From contig JAIRLQ010000324.1 in the NCBI GenBank assembly GCA_031259345.1, forward strand, positions 1-6,038: 6,038 bases of DNA. The letters run 5' to 3'. Below the pieces are notes generated by a model, which worked only from the letters and a program-made list of their open reading frames with translations, was not told the DNA's origin and ran no database searches. The position numbers were made by a program, and so were the translations under genes. The stretch is from Treponema sp. (GTDB lineage: Bacteria > Spirochaetota > Spirochaetia > Treponematales > Breznakiellaceae). Positions 1 through 5,469 of this stretch are shown in pieces (the stretch's first letter is position 1; every line of letters begins with the position of its first letter).

Positions 1-51
1 AAAAAGGCCGGCCACAAGCAGGATGCCGATTAATAATGTAAAACGTTTCAT
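1..51 (-). CDS. N-terminus of an exported protein (signal peptide; truncated by window edge)
   Basis: Only the first 17 codons are present, reading MKRFTLLIGILLVAGLF. A basic start (K2, R3) followed by a continuous hydrophobic stretch is a classic Sec or lipoprotein signal peptide; the cleavage site or lipobox lies outside the window. The ATG at 51-49 is preceded by a strong GGAGG seven bases upstream, which fixes the start. The gene lies downstream of the four-gene operon on the same strand after a 199-bp gap that has its own candidate regulatory elements, so it may be transcribed separately. Given the sugar-catabolic neighbours, the periplasmic or lipid-anchored solute-binding protein of an ABC sugar importer is a plausible identity. 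That is inference from context only, since no mature residue is visible. Another secreted protein is equally compatible with the bases seen. Confidence 0.72.
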   Translation of the reverse strand, partial: MKRFTLLIGILLVAGLF

Positions 52-58
52 CTTTTCT

Positions 59-63
59 CCTCC
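59..63 (-). promoter_or_regulatory. Shine-Dalgarno of the truncated exported-protein gene
   Basis: On the minus strand this reads GGAGG, followed by AGAAAAG and then ATG, so the spacing is 7 nt. It decides in favour of the ATG at 51-49 over a competing frame that runs open through the same region. Confidence 0.7.
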
Positions 64-78
64 ACGTGAAATTTATTT

Positions 79-97
79 TTACAGACCAAGTCTGTAA
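79..97. promoter_or_regulatory. Perfect 19-bp dyad (8+3+8), candidate operator
   Basis: TTACAGAC (79-86), spacer CAA (87-89) and GTCTGTAA (90-97) form a perfect inverted repeat. It lies 28-46 bp upstream of the exported-protein start codon and about 16 bp past the end of its ribosome binding site. Neither flank has a T-run in the position expected of an intrinsic terminator: read leftward, the dyad is followed by AAAAATAAATTT. An operator for a dimeric repressor or activator is therefore likelier than a terminator. A short 5'-UTR hairpin is the alternative. The cognate regulator is not known. Confidence 0.5.
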
Positions 98-114
98 CTT
101 GCCGAATGAGAAAA

Positions 115-120
115 ATAATA
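115..120 (-). promoter_or_regulatory. Possible -10 box for the exported-protein gene
   Basis: The minus strand reads TATTAT, close to the TATAAT consensus, within an AT-rich stretch about 64 bp upstream of the start codon. Transcription from it would start shortly before the dyad at 79-97, placing that dyad in the early transcribed region. No convincing TTGACA-like -35 lies 16-18 bp upstream (the corresponding bases read about CTTATT). A second -10-like hexamer, TACTAT, is at 130-135, also without a good -35. The assignment is tentative. Confidence 0.22.
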
Positions 121-163
121 CTGTCCGGAATAGTAAAAATAAGAGAGTTGTTACATATTCGAT

Positions 164-171
164 GGGGGGGG
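164..171. repeat. Homopolymeric tract of eight G (C on the minus strand)
   Basis: Eight consecutive G lie in the intergenic region, about 112 bp upstream of the exported-protein start and roughly 45 bp upstream of its best -10-like box. Runs of this length can vary by slipped-strand mispairing. In Treponema pallidum, poly-G tracts upstream of tpr genes are known to alter promoter output. Whether this tract varies cannot be told from one sequence. Confidence 0.6.
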
Positions 172-250
172 TAAAAGACATAAGTTTATTTCTCATCACC
201 GAATCGCCTCCACAGCAACCCTATTGAAACATGGCCCAAAACACCATCAA

Positions 251-2740
251 TCAGAATTTAACGGTCTTGATTTCGCCGAATTTCAGGCCCATACCAGTTC
301 CAATCGTATTCCCCAAGAGATCGGTTTCTACCGGCACAGAACCGCTGTCTTTCCGGGAAACAGAAACTACGGCTTCCTTTTCGCTGACCGAGAAGAACCG
401 GGCAAAACAGGCGCCCTTTTCAAAGTCCAGCGAGGAAAGGATCCCCTCCCCGCCGCATTGAAGCAGGGGATGAAAGGATTTATCTGTACCTTCCGGGCTA
501 ATTTTCTCCGCAGATACCCGGAAGGGGCGGCTTAACTCCCAGGAACGGCGGTAGAACCGGTCATCCCCCTTCGCGCTGATTCCAGCATAACTGGTATAGG
601 TAAAATAGAACTTCTGCTCTCCGTGGTTGGGAATATACACCTCATGATCGCCGCAGCTTTTCACATTGCGGATAAGCACCGCTTCTATTTCCCGGTTCTC
701 TTTGAACGCGAAGGACGATTGATCGGTACAAACGGAGACACCCCGGCCCTCTCCTTCCGCCGCGAACCAGCCCTGTACTTCCCGGTACTCCTTGAACAGT
801 TCCCTGCTGATTTCGTCCCCGGCGGCCGGGAAGGCATCGCGGATATAGTTGCCAAAGACCTGAATACCGTAGGGCACACCATAAAAAAGGGTTTTGTATT
901 TTTCCGGCAGATCCATCTGAAACCGTAACTGTACATCCTTTTTCCCAATCCAGTAAATGACCGGACTGATCGTAAATTCTTTGCGGATGTTAGACAGTTG
1001 AACCTTCAACAGCACCTTGGAGGAGCAAATTTCCGTTTCCATGCACAGCCATACGCAACTGGCATCCTTGCCGTATTGTACAGCCTTGGCCGCCTTTTTC
1101 GTGGTATCCAATAGTTTTCGGTCATACAGTTCCTCGTGAACGTCAACAGAAAGATCCTCGTAAGCGTTTATTATGCCGGTCGGTCTCTTGCCTGTCAGGT
1201 TTTCCCCTCCGGTCTTGTCTGTAATACCCGTTACCGCCGAAATGGATGTGTCAATTTCAACAGCGTAAAAGGGATTTTCCAGGGTTATTTTATTTCCGCT
1301 GGTTTTTATCGAACAGGAGGGATCCTCCTCTTCAACCACCGAATCGCAAAATTGAAATACTTCATAGTCCATTGATTTTATGGAAGCGTTAAAAAACGGA
1401 ACGCCATCATCGCGGCGAAACACCGAGTATATTTTTCCGCTTCTGTCTTTTACCGAAAAGTGGCTGCCTGAGCCTTGAAATAAGTCCGAAAGGCAGATCT
1501 CGCCGGCCCGTTCCCAGTTCAACAAATTAAATACGCAGAAACCGGTGTTTTCTCCGCTTTTCTCCCTGATACGTTTGGTGCAGAATTGGATTAGTTCTTC
1601 ACAAATCCTGATGGCGGATTTCTTAAAAATATAGCGGTCAAAATCCGATGTGCTGCCTTCCCTGCCGGCGTAATTGTGATCATGGGTGATCAGCTGCAGG
1701 CGCCATGCAAAATCAAGCCATTCCGCCGGGGAGGAGGGACGGATCGCCGCATCAAAATATCTGCGTATCAAACGGTTGTTTTCGGTATCGACAAAGGGAT
1801 GGGCCGTAGAAAATTTTGATACATCGATGCGATTTAATTCACACAGGGCGAGTGTTTTCCCGGCATCTTCCAGCAGCGATGCAAGCTGTTTGTCCTGCTT
1901 AAAAGAGCTTACATTGGTAGCGGAACCGTAGGTGCCCCACCGGCAGGGACTTTCTCCGCTGCAAACCGAAAGCTCCGCGTCCCCCATTTGTTTCATCACG
2001 GCGGGTATATTGCCCATAACCAGCTCGTAAGGACAATTAGGATCGTCATTGTAGCGCCGCATCATATCGTCCAGTTTAACTCTGTTGCCGGTATCGTCCA
2101 GGAAAGTATTGTAATCACCAAGGTCGCCCGCAGAACAGCTTAGAAGAATTACATCGCTTTCAATCTGTTTGCTTATTTCGTCTATCCTCCGCATGACTCT
2201 GTCAAAATTATAATAGGCATAATGCTTAGGGAAGTTATAGGCTATGATTCTGCTGCCATCAAGGGCTTCCCAGTAGAACCGGGCGCCGTCCTCATATCCT
2301 CTGGCAAAGAAATAATATTTAACTCCCGCCTTTTTATATATCTGCGGTGTCTGCTCGGCAAGGCCGGGGAGATCGGGGTGCAGGGCTATTTCGGTATCCA
2401 TGCCGGTAAGTTCTTTCAACAACTTCTTCCCGTATATCACATTCCGGACCAGCGCTTCTCCGTCATAGTGGTTTTCGAGCCGGTCAGTATAGCAGGCGGC
2501 CGCTTCCAATTGGCCGTTTTCCAAAAGCCGGCGGACCGTTTCTTTTTTATGGGGATACCGGCAAAGATAATACTCAAGAAACCGCACGGATTCCACGGTA
2601 AAATGTTTTTTACCGTCCCGGGCCAGATCTTCTACCGCATCGTCGATAATTTTACTTCCCCAGTCCATGCAATGCTCAATGCTTCCCATCCAGAATAGAT
2701 CCAGGTGTGTTGAATGAATGTAATAGATTTCCTTTTTCAT
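251..2740 (-). CDS. Glycoside hydrolase family 38 (alpha-mannosidase-like), cytoplasmic
   Basis: This 829-residue protein resembles GH38 zinc-dependent retaining alpha-mannosidases, which cleave terminal alpha-linked mannose. The N-terminal HTHLDLFW supplies the HxD zinc pair (H12, D14). HPDLPG followed by QTPQI gives the likely nucleophile D123, and THDH at 352-355 matches the HHDA-type late zinc ligand (H353). The catalytic half covers roughly residues 1-270, a helical middle domain about 280-390, and a beta-rich C-terminal region runs to the end, closing with a DLLG...FGEIKTV segment like other family members. It lacks a signal peptide, so it should act on imported oligosaccharides or glycosides in the cytoplasm. 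The ATG at 2740 has AGGAGG seven bases upstream, and the upstream gene's stop TAG lies within that site, implying coupled translation. It is the last gene of the operon. The sequence is divergent around the motifs, so the exact substrate (linkage, or a modified mannoside) is not determined. No terminator hairpin is evident after its stop. Confidence 0.88.
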   Translation of the reverse strand: MKKEIYYIHSTHLDLFWMGSIEHCMDWGSKIIDDAVEDLARDGKKHFTVESVRFLEYYLCRYPHKKETVRRLLENGQLEAAACYTDRLENHYDGEALVRNVIYGKKLLKELTGMDTEIALHPDLPGLAEQTPQIYKKAGVKYYFFARGYEDGARFYWEALDGSRIIAYNFPKHYAYYNFDRVMRRIDEISKQIESDVILLSCSAGDLGDYNTFLDDTGNRVKLDDMMRRYNDDPNCPYELVMGNIPAVMKQMGDAELSVCSGESPCRWGTYGSATNVSSFKQDKQLASLLEDAGKTLALCELNRIDVSKFSTAHPFVDTENNRLIRRYFDAAIRPSSPAEWLDFAWRLQLITHDHNYAGREGSTSDFDRYIFKKSAIRICEELIQFCTKRIREKSGENTGFCVFNLLNWERAGEICLSDLFQGSGSHFSVKDRSGKIYSVFRRDDGVPFFNASIKSMDYEVFQFCDSVVEEEDPSCSIKTSGNKITLENPFYAVEIDTSISAVTGITDKTGGENLTGKRPTGIINAYEDLSVDVHEELYDRKLLDTTKKAAKAVQYGKDASCVWLCMETEICSSKVLLKVQLSNIRKEFTISPVIYWIGKKDVQLRFQMDLPEKYKTLFYGVPYGIQVFGNYIRDAFPAAGDEISRELFKEYREVQGWFAAEGEGRGVSVCTDQSSFAFKENREIEAVLIRNVKSCGDHEVYIPNHGEQKFYFTYTSYAGISAKGDDRFYRRSWELSRPFRVSAEKISPEGTDKSFHPLLQCGGEGILSSLDFEKGACFARFFSVSEKEAVVSVSRKDSGSVPVETDLLGNTIGTGMGLKFGEIKTVKF

Positions 2741-2747
2741 AATCTTT

Positions 2748-2754
2748 CCTCCTA
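2748..2754 (-). promoter_or_regulatory. Stop codon embedded in the Shine-Dalgarno of the GH38 gene
   Basis: The minus strand reads TAGGAGG. The TAG ends the RraA-family gene, while AGGAGG (2748-2753) is the ribosome binding site of the GH38 gene with 7 nt to its ATG. A terminating ribosome covers the next initiation region, so translation of the two genes is probably linked. Confidence 0.75.
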
Positions 2755-3417
2755 TAAAATTTTGTATTTGTTAAAGGCTGCGGTGGAACTCATTCCATTC
2801 TCAATAGCCCCACGAACCAATTTCTCCCCTGCCGCCTTTTCCAGGGCTTTTTCTATAACTTTTTCGCAAACAGCGGCGGGGATAATCAATACTCCGTCTA
2901 AATCACCGAATATCAGATCTCCGGGATTTATCCATGCCTGCCCTATTTCAATGGGACAGCGGTAATTTACCACCTGGGTACGCACTGAAGAATCCTGGGC
3001 ATAGGGGCCACGGGAAAATACGGGCCAATTCTGTTCCAAAATCTGAGGCGTGTCCCGGTGCCACCCGTTAATTACCGCGCCGGCGGCCCCCCGGATCCGG
3101 GCGGTGGCGGTAAGTAGTTCACCCCAGTAGGCGCAACGATTGCCACCCCCGGAAGCAATATAAATCTCATGCTCCTCAAGTTGATCCAGGGCTTCCGTAA
3201 GGAGTCCAAAGGGCTTTTCCTGTTTACCATATACATCTATCATCAGGACGGGCATAGCGAATCCGGCGATTTTCATATTATCCCGCAGGGGATGTATAGC
3301 CTGGGGCAGGAACTGGCGGTAATAGCCCAATTGATCCAAAATGTCTCCAACCACCGGGGTATACAGTTTTTCCTTTATCGTTTCTAACCATGCCGCCCTA
3401 GAGTCTGAATTTTCCAC
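2752..3417 (-). CDS. RraA-family protein (candidate class II keto-acid aldolase)
   Basis: This 221-residue protein carries the RraA / HMG-CHA aldolase fold signatures. They are TPVVGDILDQLG near the N-terminus (20-31), GELLTATARIRGAAG at 99-113, the NGWHRD loop with the conserved Arg-Asp pair (R121, D122), and NPGDLIFGDLDGVLIIP at 164-180. Family members include metal-dependent 4-hydroxy-4-methyl-2-oxoglutarate / oxaloacetate aldolases that yield pyruvate, as well as RNase E inhibitors. Placement between sugar-acid enzymes favours a catalytic role here, for instance cleavage of the keto-deoxy acid made by the mannonate dehydratase; that substrate is inference. The start is GTG at 3417, with AAAGGA eight bases upstream; no in-frame ATG fits better. 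It lies 17 bp after the SDR stop and 11 bp before the GH38 start. The family call is solid, the reaction uncertain. Confidence 0.85.
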   Translation of the reverse strand: MENSDSRAAWLETIKEKLYTPVVGDILDQLGYYRQFLPQAIHPLRDNMKIAGFAMPVLMIDVYGKQEKPFGLLTEALDQLEEHEIYIASGGGNRCAYWGELLTATARIRGAAGAVINGWHRDTPQILEQNWPVFSRGPYAQDSSVRTQVVNYRCPIEIGQAWINPGDLIFGDLDGVLIIPAAVCEKVIEKALEKAAGEKLVRGAIENGMSSTAAFNKYKIL

Positions 3418-3425
3418 CTTTCCCG

Positions 3426-3431
3426 TCCTTT
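3426..3431 (-). promoter_or_regulatory. Ribosome binding site supporting the GTG start of the RraA-family gene
   Basis: The minus strand reads AAAGGA, 8 nt before the GTG at 3417-3415. The nearby ATG inside the gene (antisense of tgccat-like bases around 3389-3391) is in a different frame, so this site supports the GTG as the true start. Confidence 0.5.
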
Positions 3432-3434
3432 GTC

Positions 3435-4184
3435 TTAATAACGCAGCAAATTTTCTTTATAGCCGCCATCTACATACAGGGTAGCGCCTGTTATGTAGCG
3501 GGATGCCCCGGAGGCTAAAAAAATGGCTGGCCCTACCAGGTCTTCCGTTTTCCCCACGCGGCCAAGGGGAATCCATGACGGAAAGTCCATTTTCCGGATC
3601 AATTCCCGGTTCATGTCGGTCTCAATCGCGCCGGGGGCCAGGTTATTAACACGAATACCCAGGGGGCCGAATTCAAGGGCGGCTACCTTGGTAAACATTT
3701 CCAGCGCCGCCTTTGCCATGCAATAGGCCCCGTTGTTTCGCACGGCTACCTGCTGGTGTATGGACGTTACATTAATTACCGCCGGACTGGCGGACTTTCG
3801 CAAAAGGGGCAGCAGGGCCTGGACCAGGCGGTAGGGGCTCTTGGTATTCACCTGAAAATGGTCCTCCAGATCCGTTTCTTCCGCCTCGCTGATTTTTTTC
3901 TGTATTTCAAATCCGGCGTTATTTACTAAAATATCCATAACCTCTAACTTTTTTAATAAGTCCGCCGCCATAGATTCCCGTTCTTCTCTTTTTTTTAAAT
4001 CCGCAAAGACAAAAGAAAAACCGTGTTCATCCGCAATCCGCCGTGTTGCATCTTCCTTCGATCCATGAATCCCTACGCTGGCTCCCGCCTCTTTCATCCC
4101 TATGGCAATAGCCAGGCCGATCCCCCTGGTACCGCCGCTTATGAACGCGGTTTTACCTTTAAGAAGAAAGAGTGTCTCTGTCAT
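3435..4184 (-). CDS. SDR-family oxidoreductase (sugar or sugar-acid dehydrogenase)
   Basis: This 249-residue protein is a complete classical short-chain dehydrogenase. It has a cofactor-binding glycine motif SGGTRGIG (16-23), NNAG (88-91), catalytic N113, S141, Y154 and K158 (YCMAK), and the C-terminal ITGATLYVDGGY typical of glucose 1-dehydrogenase, gluconate 5-dehydrogenase and KduD-like enzymes. After beta-strand 2 it reads IHGSKED with no acidic residue at the usual NAD-selecting position, which leans toward NADP(H). Its ATG overlaps the mannonate dehydratase stop as ATGA, with GGGGAG five bases upstream, so it is translationally coupled to uxuA. That partnership suggests it makes mannonate. 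It could reduce D-fructuronate (the Bacillus UxuB/YjmF is also an SDR) or oxidise mannose. Homology alone cannot separate these options. Confidence 0.88.
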   Translation of the reverse strand: MTETLFLLKGKTAFISGGTRGIGLAIAIGMKEAGASVGIHGSKEDATRRIADEHGFSFVFADLKKREERESMAADLLKKLEVMDILVNNAGFEIQKKISEAEETDLEDHFQVNTKSPYRLVQALLPLLRKSASPAVINVTSIHQQVAVRNNGAYCMAKAALEMFTKVAALEFGPLGIRVNNLAPGAIETDMNRELIRKMDFPSWIPLGRVGKTEDLVGPAIFLASGASRYITGATLYVDGGYKENLLRY

Positions 4185-5245
4185 CCCTGCTCCCCGCAGG
4201 CCCTGATGGCGGCCTGCATATATCCGATGGCGTATGCCATGCCCGCATGCCAGGGGGAGTCGCAGGTCATCAGCGGCGTATGATCCGGCACCAGGACTCC
4301 TTCAAAGCGATATTTCCTCATCAGCCGCAGAATCCGCAGCATGTCAATATCCCCTTCATCAACAAAAACTTCGGTATAATTTGGGACTTTTCCTTTTACA
4401 TTGCGAAAATGAACGTAGGATACTTTCCCCTGGGCAAGATACCGTTCCGTGACGGTATAAATATCTTCCCCCTGCATTTCCTGGATGCTGCCAAGGCACA
4501 GTTCAATCTTATTTGCCGGGGAGGCTGTTTCCATCGCTTTTTGATACAGCTCCGGCCGGTACACAAGCCGGGGGGTGTTCCGGAGCTTCGGCATAGGGGG
4601 ATCGTCGGGGTGCAGGGCCATCTCGACCCCCGCTTCTTCCGCCGTTGGCAGCAGCTCTTTTAAAAACCAGCGGAATCTTTCCCAGAGTTCCGCCGCCCCA
4701 ATTTCTTCGATATACCCGGCTCCGGCATTTGAATCAAAGGTCATGTTCCATATTTGGCCCCTGGGGATGGGGGCATTGATATGTAATTCACCGGCGTTAA
4801 AGCACGTGGTAAGGGCACCTCCCCGGGCAACGTTCTTTTTTTGGTGTCCCCAAACTCCCGCCAGACTAAAGTTGTATCCAAAAGATTTGATGCCCGCTTT
4901 CCCCACATTGCGGATAATCTGTTTAAGGTGTTTCATCTGATTGTTCTTTTCAGGACCATCCAGAAGAATATCATACCAGTCCGCCGGGCTAAAATTTTCT
5001 ATTCCGTAAATAGCAAGGCCGAATTTACCGGCATCCTCTTTTATTCTCAACAAACTGTCCAGTTCCCATATCTGGTCATGGCTTTTGGATTCACCGTAAT
5101 TGCGGCTTTCGTCCGTAGCGGTCACAATTTCATTTTCGTAGTACTCCGCCAAATGAATAATCAGATCCGTACACCCACACTGCCGGGCAAACCGGTAATT
5201 TTCTGTTTTCAGCATGTGTCTGTAAAGGCCAAGGCCTATCCGCAT
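4181..5245 (-). CDS. uxuA: D-mannonate dehydratase
   Basis: UxuA removes water from D-mannonate to give 2-keto-3-deoxy-D-gluconate, in the cytoplasm. The 354-residue protein shows the family landmarks in order: GYNFSLAGVWG (123-133), LHPDDPPMP (211-219), ELCLGSIQEM (248-257), YVHFRNV (277-283), FVDEGDIDM (294-302), VPDHTP (319-324) and WHAGMAYAIGYM (332-343). The four metal ligands known from ManD/UxuA structures are all present as H212, C250, H279 and D321. The length matches the shorter UxuA forms rather than the roughly 394-residue E. coli protein. The start chosen is the ATG at 5245, preceded by AGAGGT six bases away and beginning MRIGLGLYRH. The frame stays open to an upstream ATG at 5332, but the extra 29 residues are basic and unlike the family. 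This is the first gene of the operon, facing the AraC gene across 224 bp. A uronate pathway or a mannose-oxidation pathway would both pass through it. Confidence 0.92.
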   Translation of the reverse strand: MRIGLGLYRHMLKTENYRFARQCGCTDLIIHLAEYYENEIVTATDESRNYGESKSHDQIWELDSLLRIKEDAGKFGLAIYGIENFSPADWYDILLDGPEKNNQMKHLKQIIRNVGKAGIKSFGYNFSLAGVWGHQKKNVARGGALTTCFNAGELHINAPIPRGQIWNMTFDSNAGAGYIEEIGAAELWERFRWFLKELLPTAEEAGVEMALHPDDPPMPKLRNTPRLVYRPELYQKAMETASPANKIELCLGSIQEMQGEDIYTVTERYLAQGKVSYVHFRNVKGKVPNYTEVFVDEGDIDMLRILRLMRKYRFEGVLVPDHTPLMTCDSPWHAGMAYAIGYMQAAIRACGEQG

Positions 5246-5251
5246 TACCGT

Positions 5252-5257
5252 ACCTCT
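5252..5257 (-). promoter_or_regulatory. Ribosome binding site that sets the uxuA start
   Basis: The minus strand reads AGAGGT, part of AAAGAGGT, 6 nt before the ATG at 5245-5243. Together with the family-typical MRIGLGLYRH N-terminus, it favours this start over the ATG 29 codons upstream at 5332. Confidence 0.65.
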
Positions 5258-5353
5258 TTGCCTGACGCGCTTAACTATTCCTGTCACTATGATAGAATGG
5301 CCTTTCCGTATTTTCTTGTCCCTTAACCGCAAATTTGTGCTCTATTTTGACTT

Positions 5354-5418
5354 CCCCGGGGGCGGTATGCCCCGGCGGTGCCCGTTCCGCCCCTGTCCCG
5401 GCGCGTTTCAGGGCGGGG
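5354..5418. repeat. GC-rich hairpin cluster in the divergent intergenic region
   Basis: Two inverted repeats sit side by side. CCGGGG (5356-5361) pairs with CCCCGG (5370-5375) around an 8-nt loop. CCGCCCCTG (5387-5395) pairs with CAGGGCGG (5409-5416) with one bulged C. The hexamer GGCGGT also recurs directly at 5361-5366 and 5374-5379, each copy followed by GCCC within two or fewer bases. The local GC content is far above that of the flanks. It could be a REP-like intergenic element, a structured 5' leader of the regulator mRNA, or a protein-binding region. No T-run follows, so it is not a standard terminator. Confidence 0.45.
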
Positions 5419-5458
5419 ATCTTGCGCTAAAAGCCGAATCCCGGCCTAATAGTGAGCT

Positions 5459-5463
5459 GGAGG
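5459..5463 (+). promoter_or_regulatory. Ribosome binding site of the AraC-family gene
   Basis: GGAGG is followed by GTGTCG (6 nt) and then the ATG at 5470. This selects the first ATG over the in-frame one at 5488, whose upstream bases show no Shine-Dalgarno. Confidence 0.65.
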
Positions 5464-5469
5464 GTGTCG

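Larger units (their letters stand above)
5246..5469. promoter_or_regulatory. Divergent intergenic region between uxuA operon and araC-type gene
   Basis: This 224-bp stretch must hold the promoters of the leftward operon and probably of the rightward regulator. The uxuA-proximal half is moderately AT-rich. It contains a TATCAT hexamer on the minus strand (5289-5294) that could serve as a -10, though without a clear -35, plus small palindromes CTAT-G-ATAG (5287-5295) and CAAATTTG (5330-5337). The regulator-proximal half is strikingly GC-rich with hairpins, described separately. No convincing sigma-70 promoter pair could be assigned by eye in either direction. An AraC-family activator would be expected to bind direct repeats here, but none was recognised with confidence. 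Confidence 0.5.

Noticed and set aside
79..97. Dyad considered as an intrinsic terminator for the GH38 operon.
   Set aside because: It lies more than 150 bp past the GH38 stop and is followed on the minus strand by A-rich rather than T-rich sequence, so it lacks the U-tract of a Rho-independent terminator.
2..196. Minus-strand frame open from an ATG at 196 (with GTG just before and GGAGG upstream) through the window edge, 65 codons, overlapping the exported-protein start in another frame.
   Set aside because: Its translation has no recognisable family pattern, it runs through the C tract, the dyad and a strong Shine-Dalgarno, and the competing frame begins with a textbook signal peptide at ideal spacing.
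2222..2698. Long plus-strand open frame (158 codons) opposite the 5' part of the GH38 gene.
   Set aside because: It lies wholly antisense to a well-supported coding sequence, shows no recognisable domain, and is a typical by-product of the codon usage of the real gene.
4172..5326. Plus-strand open frames of 121 to 163 codons (4172-4663, 4575-4940, 4841-5326) opposite uxuA.
   Set aside because: All are antisense to a gene whose active-site motifs are intact throughout, and none resembles a known protein.
5246..5332. 29-codon N-terminal extension of uxuA from an upstream ATG at 5332.
   Set aside because: The extra residues are basic and unlike UxuA N-termini, while the internal ATG at 5245 has AGAGGT at 6 nt and begins with the family-typical MRIGLGLYRH.
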